Of a stretch of 47,963 nucleotides of DNA, positions 1 through 8,681 are shown one piece after another (the first letter of the stretch is position 1; every line of letters starts with the position of its first letter). A program made the position numbers and the translations under genes. Origin of the DNA: Ruminococcus sp. GTDB taxonomy: Bacteria; Bacillota_I; Bacilli_A; RF39; UBA660. The stretch is from contig JAMPHW010000002.1 of the NCBI GenBank assembly GCA_023663235.1, forward strand, positions 82,680 to 130,642, written 5' to 3'. Below the pieces are notes generated by a model. It was not told where the DNA came from, did not search any database, and was given only the letters and a program-made list of their open reading frames with translations.

Positions 1-39
1 AGAAAATGACTATACTATACCACAAGAAAGATGCGAAAT

Positions 40-59
40 TTGTCGAGGATTGTCGGGAA
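40..59 (+). promoter_or_regulatory. Tandem TTGTCG decamers, possible Spo0A-like boxes
   Basis: Two adjacent decamers, TTGTCGAGGA (40-49) and TTGTCGGGAA (50-59), lie one helical turn apart about 90 bp before a coat-protein gene pair. They resemble the Spo0A box (TGTCGAA) but neither copy is an exact match. The rest of 1-150 is A+T-rich, with a CATAAT-like -10 candidate near 125-130. Binding by Spo0A is inference only. Confidence 0.25.
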
Positions 60-150
60 CTTAAGAAATTTAAAAAAATAATGATTTTACTCCTATTGTA
101 TAGTTTATTTAATAAAAATTGGTTCATAATAATTCTGAGGAGGAGTTTAA

Positions 151-342
151 ATGACTGAAAAAGAATTACTTTATATGGAAGATGCTATAAATCATGAATC
201 AAATTTAGTAGAGTTATGTAATATTACAATTAATAATCTTGAAGATAAAGATTTACAATCTTTCATGAAAAGCGAGCTAAAAAAGCATGAGGCATTAAAA
301 GAAAAATTAATGAATGTTATGGAGGATTTAGCTAATGAATGA
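151..342 (+). CDS. Small helical coat-associated protein (CotF-like partner)
   Basis: A 63-residue, charged, apparently all-alpha protein without membrane segments. The start is fixed by a strong AGGAGGAG site just upstream. It overlaps the next gene, a CotF-type coat protein, by 8 bp, so the two are translationally coupled. Small ferritin-like or coiled helical proteins commonly pair with CotF-family proteins in spore formers, and a coat role is inferred from that. I do not recognise a specific named family from the sequence alone. No cysteines or metal ligands beyond scattered His/Glu are arranged as an obvious di-iron site. Confidence 0.6.
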   Translation: MTEKELLYMEDAINHESNLVELCNITINNLEDKDLQSFMKSELKKHEALKEKLMNVMEDLANE

Positions 343-583
343 TAAAATATTAATGGAAAATATGCTTTTATTACTTAAAAGCACTACTGAGGTATTTGTG
401 CATGGTACTCTCGAAAGTTCTAATAAAGCAGTTCACAATGTTTTAAAAAATGGTTTAGATGAAATATTAAAACTACAAAATAATTTATATAATAAAATGA
501 CTGAATTTGGTTTTTATAATGTTTCAAACATAGAATCTAAACAAATTAAGCAAACTTTAAAAAAGTTAGAAAGCAAAAATTAA
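335..583 (+). CDS. Spore coat protein, CotF family
   Basis: An 82-residue helical protein. The stretch around residues 14-35 (LLKSTTEVFVHGTLESSN) and the following LQNNLYNKM match the CotF/COG5577 pattern of an H-G-T-x-E-S motif followed by a second helix with a Q-N-x-x-Y-x-K-M motif. CotF proteins are part of the inner spore coat in Bacilli. The gene starts inside its upstream neighbour, with GGAGG at 321-325 as ribosome site, and ends at an intrinsic terminator. This is evidence that the organism forms, or descends from, endospore formers. Confidence 0.75.
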   Translation: MNDKILMENMLLLLKSTTEVFVHGTLESSNKAVHNVLKNGLDEILKLQNNLYNKMTEFGFYNVSNIESKQIKQTLKKLESKN

Positions 584-608
584 GAGGCTATTTAAGCCTC
601 TTTTTTTA
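582..608 (+). terminator. Intrinsic terminator after the coat pair
   Basis: An AAGAGGCT (582-589) / AGCCTCTT (595-602) stem with a 5-nt loop is followed by a T run. It sits between convergent genes; the minus-strand version has a weaker T tract but could also stop the ABC operon. Confidence 0.85.
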
Positions 609-1907
609 TTTGTTCTTTAATGATTTAAAGATTTTTTTCCATAATTTATTTGATGAATAATTTAAAATACCAACCTTATAGATTCTTAAACCATAAATGT
701 ATAAGAAATAAGTTGCAATAGTAGTAACAAGAGTAGTTCCTATTAACGATATTAAAGATATTTCACCAATTAAATACAAAGTTGGAGCAATTAAAACTGA
801 TAATAATGGTATATAACTTATAATATTTATAAAGATAGACCCATCAAACATTACCGCCATTAAAGCAATGTAATAACCTACTAACATAATAATCATAAGA
901 GGTGTTTGTAATTGTTGGAAATCTTCATTATTAGTAGTCATACTAGCTAGGGTTGCTGATAAAATAGCATAAGCGATAAAGCTTACAACATAAAGAATAA
1001 CTAATGGAATAGCGCCTTTTAAAAGTAAACTAAAGGTTCCAGCATCATTAAATGTTTTAATCAGTTCTCCTATAATGCTACCCATACCAGATACTTCAGT
1101 ACTTACTAACATATTTCTTAGGAAAGCTGCTAAAAAGGCATATAGAAATAACAAGCAACCTTGAATCAAAACATAAGATAAAGCAGCGATAACTTTAGCT
1201 AGGAAATGGGTTTTAGCAGGTACAGAAGATATTATTATTTCCATTCCCCTACTTGTTTTTTCATCATTTATTTCAGCACCAAGCATTTGAACCATAGTTA
1301 CAATTAAAATAAAGAATGGTACAATAACAACAGTAGTAATGATAGCACTTAAATTCTCTTTAGTTTGATTATCTTTAGCATCAACATCTAATACTGTTTC
1401 AGTAACCTTTGCAGGACTAGTAATTTTTGCTATTTCATCAGGACTTAGACCACTTATTTCTAAAACCATTTCACTTTTTAAAGCATTAAAAGTATTTAAT
1501 ATTATTTCGTAAGTAGATTTAGTAACAGTATCAAAAGATATTATTTCACCATTTATATAACTATCTTCATCTTTATTAATGACAATGATTATTTCTTCAT
1601 CAAGTTCATCTTTTTTATTTATAGCTTCGTTATCTAAAACTAGTTCATAATCTCCCATATCAAGATTTTCAGATATACTATTAAAATAACTTTTAAATGA
1701 TTCAAATTTGTTTAAATTATCCACAATATAAATTTTATCTTTAGAATTAAAATCTCCACCAAATAGTTCTATGACATAATCCATATTTACTAAGAAAATA
1801 AGTAGCAAACAAAGAAAGATATTAACAATTTTAAACCATTTAGTTTTTATTTTCTTTTCTAAACTATGTTTAATTAAAAACTTAAATTTACTTTTCATAA
1901 GCTTCAC
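606..1907 (-). CDS. ABC transporter permease, NatB/YhaP type
   Basis: A 433-residue ABC-2 family membrane protein. An N-terminal membrane anchor (about residues 25-45) is followed by a roughly 140-residue extracytoplasmic domain and then about six hydrophobic segments from residue 190 to the end. This is the ABC2_membrane_3 layout of NatB-type permeases. The N-terminus overlaps the ATPase gene by 20 bp, so the two form one transport unit. Related systems export sodium, peptides or antimicrobials; the substrate cannot be read from sequence. The MerR-type promoter upstream of the ATPase gene suggests drug- or stress-inducible expression. Confidence 0.85.
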   Translation of the reverse strand: MKLMKSKFKFLIKHSLEKKIKTKWFKIVNIFLCLLLIFLVNMDYVIELFGGDFNSKDKIYIVDNLNKFESFKSYFNSISENLDMGDYELVLDNEAINKKDELDEEIIIVINKDEDSYINGEIISFDTVTKSTYEIILNTFNALKSEMVLEISGLSPDEIAKITSPAKVTETVLDVDAKDNQTKENLSAIITTVVIVPFFILIVTMVQMLGAEINDEKTSRGMEIIISSVPAKTHFLAKVIAALSYVLIQGCLLFLYAFLAAFLRNMLVSTEVSGMGSIIGELIKTFNDAGTFSLLLKGAIPLVILYVVSFIAYAILSATLASMTTNNEDFQQLQTPLMIIMLVGYYIALMAVMFDGSIFINIISYIPLLSVLIAPTLYLIGEISLISLIGTTLVTTIATYFLYIYGLRIYKVGILNYSSNKLWKKIFKSLKNK

Positions 1908-2787
1908 CTACTGTATTTAAGAATATTTCATTTAAAGAGGCATCTTCTACTAAAAATTTAGTGACATTTGAAACTTTCTTAACTTCTTTAAAAACATCAT
2001 CTATATACTTATCACTTTCTATTTTAACTAGAATATCAAGATTTTCCTCTTCAACATTAATAACGCCTTTTATTTTTTTTAACTCTTCAATGTTAATATC
2101 AGCACTTATGCGAATTATCTTTTTTTGATAGTTCTTTTTTATTTCTTTTAAGGAACCACTTAAAACAGCTTTTCCTTTTTTTAAGATAACTAGTTTTTCA
2201 CAAAATAATTCAACATGTTCCATACGATGAGATGAGAAAATAATCATTTTACCTTTAGTTTTAAATTCTTTAATAACATCCATAAATAGTTCAACATTTA
2301 TAGGATCTAAACCAGTAAAAGGCTCATCTAATACTAGTAAATCAGGTTCATGGATTATAGCAGTTATAAACTGAATTTTTTGTTGATTACCTTTACTTAA
2401 TTCTTTTAATTTTCTTTCTTTATAATCACTTACACCGAAGCGATCTAGCCAATAGTCTAACTTTTTTAGGATATCTTTTTCTTTCATACCTTTTAAAGTG
2501 GCATAATACAAAACTTGTTCTTTAACTGTTAATTTAGTAAGAAGGCTTCGTTCTTCGGTTAAAAAACCAATATGTTCTGCGACATCATAATTTACTTCTT
2601 TATCATTAATAGTAATTTTACCTTTAGAAGGTTCAAGAAGTCCCATTATCATTCTGAATGTTGTTGTTTTACCGGCACCATTAACTCCTAACAAGCCAAA
2701 TATTTCACCATTATTAATAGTAAAAGACAGATTGTCAACAGCAAGATTAGTATCATAATATTTTGTGACATTTTCAACTTTTAACAT
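1888..2787 (-). CDS. ABC transporter ATP-binding protein, NatA/YhaQ type
   Basis: A 299-residue ATPase. Walker A is GVNGAGKTT (34-42), the signature is LSKGNQQK (the variant usual in NatA-type ATPases) and Walker B is LLVLDEPFTGLD, followed by the switch His in SSHRMEH. The C-terminal 80 residues look like the DUF4162 domain found on this subfamily. It powers the overlapping permease. The ATG has a good ribosome site (AAGGAAG). The promoter just upstream carries a MerR-type dyad, although no MerR regulator is encoded in the window. Confidence 0.9.
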   Translation of the reverse strand: MLKVENVTKYYDTNLAVDNLSFTINNGEIFGLLGVNGAGKTTTFRMIMGLLEPSKGKITINDKEVNYDVAEHIGFLTEERSLLTKLTVKEQVLYYATLKGMKEKDILKKLDYWLDRFGVSDYKERKLKELSKGNQQKIQFITAIIHEPDLLVLDEPFTGLDPINVELFMDVIKEFKTKGKMIIFSSHRMEHVELFCEKLVILKKGKAVLSGSLKEIKKNYQKKIIRISADINIEELKKIKGVINVEEENLDILVKIESDKYIDDVFKEVKKVSNVTKFLVEDASLNEIFLNTVGEAYEK

Positions 2788-2810
2788 ATTTTTCTTCCTT
2801 TCATAAAATT

Positions 2811-2841
2811 AATATACACTATAACCTTAGGTTAAGGTCAA
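2811..2841 (-). promoter_or_regulatory. MerR-type promoter with 19-bp spacer and central dyad
   Basis: On the minus strand, -35 TTGACC (2841-2836) and -10 TATATT (2816-2811) are separated by 19 bp. The spacer holds the perfect dyad TAACCT-A-AGGTTA, centred at 2829. An over-long spacer filled by a palindrome is the hallmark of promoters that MerR-family regulators activate by untwisting DNA. It lies directly upstream of the NatA/NatB-like genes. Confidence 0.75.
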
Positions 2842-2870
2842 GACATATTTAAAATTATAATTTAATTATA

Positions 2871-3527
2871 TCATTTTATTTCAGTATTTGATATAAATTT
2901 AGTAAATTCACTAGGTATTTTAGTTTCAAATAAATAATTTTTATTATTTAATTTAATTTCTAGCTTGTAAGCATGTAAGCCTAGTCTTTTTAAAGGATTC
3001 GTTTTACTATTATAATTTTTATCACCTATAATAGGATATCCTAAATTACTAAAGCCACATCTTATTTGATGTTTTTTACCTGTTTTAATATTTACCATTA
3101 CAATGGTATTATTAGAAGTTCTTTTTATTACTTCATAATATGTTTCAGCATAACTACCCTTTTTATTTTTAGAAACATAAACTTGATAAGTTTTGGTTTC
3201 TAACAAATAATTTTTTATTAGACCACTATTTGTTGGCAGTTTTCCTTCTAAAATAGCAATATATTCTTTTTTGGTTATATTATTCCAATTATCTTGTAAA
3301 TATTTTTTTAATTTTTCATTCTTAGCAAATACTACAAGCCCTGATGTTTCTTTATCTAAGCGATGCACAATAAATATTTTATTTGATTTATGTTTCTTTT
3401 TAACGTAATCTCGCGCCATACTATAAAGAGTATTATCAGATTTACCATCACTAATAGTAAGCATTTTTGCCGGTTTATTAACTACCAATAATTCTTTATC
3501 TTCATATATTATATCTAATTTCTTCAT
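2871..3527 (-). CDS. RluA-family RNA pseudouridine synthase
   Basis: A 218-residue enzyme that isomerises uridine to pseudouridine in rRNA or tRNA. The catalytic motif HRLDKETSGLVVF is present with the Asp at residue 58, and a conserved KTGKKHQIR motif follows in the second half. There is no N-terminal S4 domain, so it is the short RluA/RluC-like form. The target base cannot be assigned. It stands alone, separated from the ABC operon by about 80 bp and from the TPR gene by a terminator. Confidence 0.88.
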   Translation of the reverse strand: MKKLDIIYEDKELLVVNKPAKMLTISDGKSDNTLYSMARDYVKKKHKSNKIFIVHRLDKETSGLVVFAKNEKLKKYLQDNWNNITKKEYIAILEGKLPTNSGLIKNYLLETKTYQVYVSKNKKGSYAETYYEVIKRTSNNTIVMVNIKTGKKHQIRCGFSNLGYPIIGDKNYNSKTNPLKRLGLHAYKLEIKLNNKNYLFETKIPSEFTKFISNTEIK

Positions 3528-3582
3528 AATTCCTCTAAAATCATTATAACAAATAACTTTACAATGTAAAATAATTTTATAC

Positions 3583-3607
3583 TAAAAAAAGAGATTTAAT
3601 TATCTCC
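3583..3607 (-). terminator. Intrinsic terminator overlapping the TPR gene stop
   Basis: On the minus strand GGAGAT (3607-3602) pairs with ATCTCT (3595-3590) with one G-U pair, followed by a U run. The TPR gene's stop codon lies in the loop. Confidence 0.75.
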
Positions 3608-5407
3608 TTCTTCTTTTTTTAATTCTCTTTTTAATTCAAGTTCTCTTCTTTGTAGATCTTTTATATCACTAATTATGGAATTATTATTATAACCATACAG
3701 ACTTGCGATTGTTAAAAACTTTAAAGCTTCATCTAAATGTCCTAAATAATAATGGGACATACCAAGATTTTGGTAGACAAAAGGTTTAATATTAGTAACA
3801 GAATTAAGAATAATCATAGCACTATTAATACATTCTTCATATGCTCCTTTATTGAAATAATCTGATATGTTATAGAGTATACCTTTTATATCAATATATT
3901 GTTTACTAAAATAACGAATAATATATTTATCTTTTACAGGTTCAATTAAGATATTTTTTCCTTTAATGCTATTTTCTAGAATACTTAAAGTAACATCCTT
4001 ACTATCTAAAATTGCAGCAGTATTATTGTTAATAACTTCATTTAATGCATTTGCAATAATGGCTAACATTTTATTGCGTTTAGCTTTTAATTTGGCATTA
4101 TTTAAATTATATTCAAGTTGATTAATATTAATATCATTTATGCCTAATCTTTGACCAGACTTTATGATATCTAAATAGATTTCAGCAGATTCTAATTCTC
4201 CTGCTTGTATATCTTCATTAAAATATTTAAGATAACTGTTAAAATTAATATTTAATCTATTATTGCTTAAATCAAATAAATGTCTAAAGAAAATCATGTA
4301 TGAAAAATCTTCTTCATAAACTCCTAATTTAATAAAATTTAATAATAATTCTTCATATTCTGGTTTATTTATTTGGCCTAAATATCTTCTTAAAACTTCT
4401 AAATAGTTTTCTTGGTTAATTAAAGCTTTAAAAACATCATCAAAAGTATAAACTTTATTTTTCTCTTCAGTAATTTTATCTATTAAGCTGTTAATATCTT
4501 CTAAAACTAGTACAACTGGACTGTCAGGTCCAAATTGTTCTATATTAAGAGCTAAATCTAAAGCTTTTTTAAAATTATTTGTTTTAATTAAAACTCCTAG
4601 TTTATTACTCACTATTGGTTTTGTTACTGGTACTTCACTAGTTTGTAATATACTTAAATATTTATCGACTAATTTTTCTAATAGAGTATCCTTATTAGTT
4701 TGTAAATGCTCTTTTAATTTATTATAATCTTTAGCTTTTATCATTTCTTTGACAAAGTTTTTTCTATCTTGTTTCTTTTCTTTCGATTTTATTTTTAAAA
4801 AGGCATAATAAACGGACATTGTGGCTGTTTTATCTTCTGAATTACGAAGTAAAGAAAAAGCAAAGCCATATTTTCTTTCATATAAAGCAATTCTAATAGC
4901 ATTTTCATATTCATAATCATCATACCTTAAATCTAAACTACTAATTAAAACATCCTCTAATTTTACACTAACAAGTTTACGTTTTAGATTATCTGGCAAT
5001 TCTGTTAAATTGCTTAACAAAACTAAATATAAGTTATGGTCAGAAGTATATTCTGGACTGTCAATTTCTATTAATTTACTTAAGTAATTAAAACAAGATT
5101 CATAATCTTCTTTTTTTAAACTATCGAAAAACAATTGAAATACTGCAGGTCCAAAATTAGGATTTAATTCTAAGCTTCTATTTATTACACTTAAGAATTT
5201 TTCTTTATTTGTTTTTATTTGGCCTTTTCCATAACTGTAAAAATCAGTAATATTTGCTATCTGATAGAACCCTCTTTTTACTCTTATTAGTATACCTTCT
5301 TCTATTAACTTTGAAGGTTTAGAATACCCCAGTTCTTTTAAATTCTTTGTTGTAAGTTCAGTATTATTAAGAATTGCTTCCCATAATACAGTATATTTAT
5401 TATCCAT
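3596..5407 (-). CDS. TPR-like repeat protein with AbiEi-like N-terminal winged helix
   Basis: The start is placed at the ATG at 5407 (18 codons inside the longest ORF) because AAAGGATAG lies just upstream, giving about 603 residues. Residues 1-50 (LWEAILNNTELTTKNLKELG, then a G-x-L-x-R-V-K-R-G-F-Y-Q-I ending) resemble the winged-helix domain of AbiEi-type antitoxins. The rest is a long alpha-helical array with TPR-like spacing, clearest at the C-terminus (YQNLGMSHYYLGHLDEALKF). No partner toxin is nearby. A scaffold or regulatory role is possible; the function is unknown. Confidence 0.6.
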   Translation of the reverse strand: MDNKYTVLWEAILNNTELTTKNLKELGYSKPSKLIEEGILIRVKRGFYQIANITDFYSYGKGQIKTNKEKFLSVINRSLELNPNFGPAVFQLFFDSLKKEDYESCFNYLSKLIEIDSPEYTSDHNLYLVLLSNLTELPDNLKRKLVSVKLEDVLISSLDLRYDDYEYENAIRIALYERKYGFAFSLLRNSEDKTATMSVYYAFLKIKSKEKKQDRKNFVKEMIKAKDYNKLKEHLQTNKDTLLEKLVDKYLSILQTSEVPVTKPIVSNKLGVLIKTNNFKKALDLALNIEQFGPDSPVVLVLEDINSLIDKITEEKNKVYTFDDVFKALINQENYLEVLRRYLGQINKPEYEELLLNFIKLGVYEEDFSYMIFFRHLFDLSNNRLNINFNSYLKYFNEDIQAGELESAEIYLDIIKSGQRLGINDININQLEYNLNNAKLKAKRNKMLAIIANALNEVINNNTAAILDSKDVTLSILENSIKGKNILIEPVKDKYIIRYFSKQYIDIKGILYNISDYFNKGAYEECINSAMIILNSVTNIKPFVYQNLGMSHYYLGHLDEALKFLTIASLYGYNNNSIISDIKDLQRRELELKRELKKEEGDN

Positions 5408-5461
5408 AATTCTATCCTTTCTGTTAGGTAATATATTATTAAAAATTTTTAGAAAAAGCAA

Positions 5462-6103
5462 TTAATTTTCTTTATTTTGATATATAAACTCCCACATTAT
5501 TTTTATTTTATGCCATCTTTCAGTGGTTATTTCTTTTAAACTTATCTTCTCTAAATCTTTAAAATAGTTAGAAAAATCTTTTTCTTCCCATAACCTAACA
5601 TATCTATCTAATTCTTTATAATAGTTATGTTCTATTTTAATGGCATTATCCTTTATAAATTTAAAAGTTTTAGTTGAATTTACGGAACCGATAAAATAAC
5701 CATTAGGTTTTAGAACTCGTTTTATTTCTTTTAATAAATTTTTAGTTGTTTCATCATTAAAATAATGAATAGATAGATTAGCAAAAACTAAATCAAAAGT
5801 ATTGTCTTTAAATGGTAAATCATTGTGCATATCAACAATCATCGTTTTAGAATGAGGATATTTTTCTTGTACTTTAGATAAAGCAATTGGAGATATATCT
5901 GTAGATAAGCAATCAAAGCCTAAATCCTGCCAGTATTTAGTGTATTGACCTAGACCGCAGCCTAAATCTAAGCATTTGCCAATATTAATATCTTTAATGA
6001 TATCTTCATACTTTGTTATCCACATATCAGTTAAAAAATCTAAATCTTCCTCTTTATTTTTAGCTAAACGTTCTTTCCAATAAATATCGTTCCAATAATT
6101 CAA
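5462..6103 (-). CDS. Class I SAM-dependent methyltransferase
   Basis: A 213-residue Methyltransf_11-type protein. Motif I CLDLGCGLGQY (44-54) binds SAM, followed by an acidic loop at the end of beta-2 (STDISPIAL) and a DLVFANLSIHYF motif typical of the post-I/IV region. The substrate is unknown; small-molecule methyltransferases of this type are common. It lies about 55 bp upstream of the TPR gene in the same direction and just downstream of thrS, so it may receive read-through transcription from the T-box operon. Confidence 0.85.
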   Translation of the reverse strand: MNYWNDIYWKERLAKNKEEDLDFLTDMWITKYEDIIKDINIGKCLDLGCGLGQYTKYWQDLGFDCLSTDISPIALSKVQEKYPHSKTMIVDMHNDLPFKDNTFDLVFANLSIHYFNDETTKNLLKEIKRVLKPNGYFIGSVNSTKTFKFIKDNAIKIEHNYYKELDRYVRLWEEKDFSNYFKDLEKISLKEITTERWHKIKIMWEFIYQNKEN

Positions 6104-6128
6104 TTTTATTTCTCCTTTTATTATAACT

Positions 6129-7886
6129 TTAGTTTGTTTTGGTATTTATTTCATTTTCTATTTTAGTTATAAATTCTTCAATAGGTAAAGTTATAGTTTC
6201 TTCACTTCCAAGTTGTCTATAACTGATAGTATTTCCTGCAACTTCTTTTTCACCAATAATGATAGTATATGGTATTTTTTTCATAACACTTTCACGCATT
6301 TTATATCCAAGTTTTTCATTTCTATCATCTAACTCTACCCTAAAGTCTTTCTCAAGCATCATTTCATATAGTTTTTTAGAATAGTCTAAATGATATTCAT
6401 TATTAACAGGTATAATATTTAGACCAATAGGTGCTAACCATAAAGGTAGTGCTCCTTTTGTTTCTTCTAAAATAAAGGCTGTAAATCTATCAAAAGTACC
6501 AAATATAGCACGATGAATAACAACAGGTATTCTTTTTTCACCATCTTTATCAACATATGTTAAGTTAAATCTTCTAGGTAAAAGAAAATCTAATTGGCAA
6601 GTAGATAGAGTAACTTCAGGACCTACTGCTGGTTTTACTTCAACATCTAATTTAGGACCATAAAATGCAGCTTCCCCAATTGCTTCATAGTAAGGAATTC
6701 CAAATTCATTTAAAACTTCTCTAAGTTTATTTTCAGCTTCATTCCACATTTCATCATCATCAAAATATTTTTCTTTATCTTCTGGATCTCTTAATGATAA
6801 ACGGAATTTATAGTTTTTTAATCCAAAATCTTTATAAACATCTAAAATTAAGGAAACAACTTTTTTAAACTCTTCGCCTATTTGGTCTGGTCTAACAAAA
6901 AGATGAGCATCATTTTGACACATACAACGAACTCTTTCTAAACCTTTAACAGCTCCACTAGCTTCATATCTAAAATCTTGAGCAAATTCTCCTATTCTTA
7001 TAGGTAAATCACGATAAGAATGTAAGGCATTAGCATATATTAGCATGTGATGAGGACAATTCATTGGACGTAATACAAATTCTTCTTCATCTACTTGCAT
7101 TTTAGGGAACATATTCTCTTGATAATGATCCCAATGTCCTGATGTTTTATATAAATCAACTGTTCCAACGCAAGGTGTATAAACATGCTTATATCCTAGT
7201 TTTTGCTCTTTTTTATAAATATAATTTTCTAATTCTTTTCTTACAATAGCACCATTTGGTAACCATAAAGGCATTCCTTTACCTACTAAATCATGAGTCA
7301 TGAATATATCAAGATTTTTTCCGATCTTTCTGTGATCACGCATTTTAGCTTCTTCTAATTCGGCTAGGTGATTATTTAAATCTTCTTCGTTATTAAAGCA
7401 AATACCATAAATTCTTTGAAGCATATGATTTTTACTATCACCTTTCCAGTAAGCTCCACTAACTTTTAATAATTTAAAATGTTTTAAAACTTTTACAGTT
7501 TCAACATGAGGACCACGACAAAGATCAGTAAAATCGCCTTGAGTATAACAAGATATTACAGTATCACTTTCATCCATACGTGATATTAAATCTAATTTGT
7601 AAGGGTCATTTTTAAATTGTTCTAAAGCTTCTTCTTTAGATATTTCATGTCTTACAATTCTTTTTCCATCTTTAGCTATTTTTTTCATTTCTTTTTCAAT
7701 TTTAGGTAAATCTTCTTCGGTTAAAGTGATATCACCTAAATCGATATCATAGTAGAAACCTTCTTCAACAACGGGTCCTACCCAAAATAAAGCCTCTGGA
7801 AATAAATGTTTTACCGCTTGGGCTAGTAAATGGGCACAACTATGGTTTAACATATTTAATTCAGCATTTTCTTTAATATTTATCAT
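6129..7886 (-). CDS. thrS: Threonyl-tRNA synthetase lacking the TGS domain
   Basis: A 585-residue class II synthetase that charges tRNA-Thr. It starts directly in the editing (SAD) domain: HxxxH at 15-19 (HSCAH) and the later CRGPH motif give the four editing ligands. The catalytic core shows RPMNCPHHM, and the C-terminal HGTP anticodon-binding domain is complete. The usual N-terminal TGS domain of about 60 residues is absent. The preceding gene's stop overlaps the ATG (ATGA), so there is no room for an upstream extension. Expression is controlled by the Thr T-box at 8682-8880. Confidence 0.95.
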   Translation of the reverse strand: MINIKENAELNMLNHSCAHLLAQAVKHLFPEALFWVGPVVEEGFYYDIDLGDITLTEEDLPKIEKEMKKIAKDGKRIVRHEISKEEALEQFKNDPYKLDLISRMDESDTVISCYTQGDFTDLCRGPHVETVKVLKHFKLLKVSGAYWKGDSKNHMLQRIYGICFNNEEDLNNHLAELEEAKMRDHRKIGKNLDIFMTHDLVGKGMPLWLPNGAIVRKELENYIYKKEQKLGYKHVYTPCVGTVDLYKTSGHWDHYQENMFPKMQVDEEEFVLRPMNCPHHMLIYANALHSYRDLPIRIGEFAQDFRYEASGAVKGLERVRCMCQNDAHLFVRPDQIGEEFKKVVSLILDVYKDFGLKNYKFRLSLRDPEDKEKYFDDDEMWNEAENKLREVLNEFGIPYYEAIGEAAFYGPKLDVEVKPAVGPEVTLSTCQLDFLLPRRFNLTYVDKDGEKRIPVVIHRAIFGTFDRFTAFILEETKGALPLWLAPIGLNIIPVNNEYHLDYSKKLYEMMLEKDFRVELDDRNEKLGYKMRESVMKKIPYTIIIGEKEVAGNTISYRQLGSEETITLPIEEFITKIENEINTKTN

Positions 7887-8209
7887 TTTCTATTCACTCC
7901 TTCAAATTTACTTCTAGCTAGAAATAATCTAACCTGCTTTATTAAATCTTTAAAATTAGCATTATGCAATGCTTCTAAATTGTGTAACGTTAAAATTGTC
8001 TTTTTCAATAATTCTTCTTCGGTTAAGTCTTCAGGTTTAAAATTTAAAAGGCTTTTATTAGTCTTAAAAACATTAAAGTGATCAATATCTTCTTGAAGAA
8101 AAGTACAAGCCTTTTCAATATCTGGTTTAAATTCTTCTGGTGCTATATCGTATAAAGCATTTAAATAATATTTTGCACTAAGACAATTTTTATAATATGG
8201 ATTACTCAT
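7883..8209 (-). CDS. Small conserved helical protein, paralogue of the next gene
   Basis: A 108-residue soluble, helical protein of unknown function. It aligns over most of its length with the product of 8244-8579: Y-Y-L-N-x-L near residue 17, then E-x-x-x-D-I-E-x-A, then a T-x-x-L-x-x-L-x-x-L block. The start has GGAGG just upstream. Its stop overlaps thrS by 4 bp, implying tight coupling with ThrRS. I see no catalytic motif. A role in threonyl-tRNA or ThrRS biology is inferred only from the operon. Confidence 0.7.
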   Translation of the reverse strand: MSNPYYKNCLSAKYYLNALYDIAPEEFKPDIEKACTFLQEDIDHFNVFKTNKSLLNFKPEDLTEEELLKKTILTLHNLEALHNANFKDLIKQVRLFLARSKFEGVNRK

Positions 8210-8243
8210 TTATTCCTCCTTACTTTAATAATTCTTTTTTATA

Positions 8244-8579
8244 TTAACTTCTATTTACTTCTTTTTCTCCTAAAACAGTTTTATTTCTATTACTCATTAT
8301 GTAAGAGATTAAATTTTTAACATTTGTATGTCCACTATATACTACAAGGAATTGCAATCTTAATAAAGTCATTCTAATTAGTTCACTTTCTTCTATAGTA
8401 CTAGCATCAAAACGCAATGTTTTGTGATCCTTTTTAGATATGTCAATACTCATTAATTCTTCTTCAATCATTCTACTTGCATATTCGATGTCAACCTTTA
8501 ATTCATCGCTTACACTTTCCCAAAGCAAGTTTAGATAATATAAACTGCCTTTTGATATTTGATAAAATTTTTCTTTCAT
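8244..8579 (-). CDS. Small conserved helical protein, first gene of thrS operon
   Basis: A 111-residue helical protein without signal or membrane segment, first gene after the threonine T-box. It is a diverged duplicate of the next gene (shared SLYYLNLLWESVSDELKVDI-type N-terminal helix pair). Unknown family. Because the T-box lies upstream of this gene and not directly before thrS, this protein is also made in response to uncharged tRNA-Thr. Confidence 0.7.
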   Translation of the reverse strand: MKEKFYQISKGSLYYLNLLWESVSDELKVDIEYASRMIEEELMSIDISKKDHKTLRFDASTIEESELIRMTLLRLQFLVVYSGHTNVKNLISYIMSNRNKTVLGEKEVNRS

Positions 8580-8681
8580 TTTTTACACTTCTTTCTATTA
8601 TTTCTTTTATGGTTCATTATATACTATGTATATATATGTTAAACTAAAATTTACGCTAGTCTAAATTAATTCTTTAAAAAT

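Noticed and set aside
3596-5407. Toxin-antitoxin system based on the AbiEi-like N-terminus
   Set aside because: No AbiEii-type nucleotidyltransferase or other toxin is adjacent, and the protein is far longer than an antitoxin.
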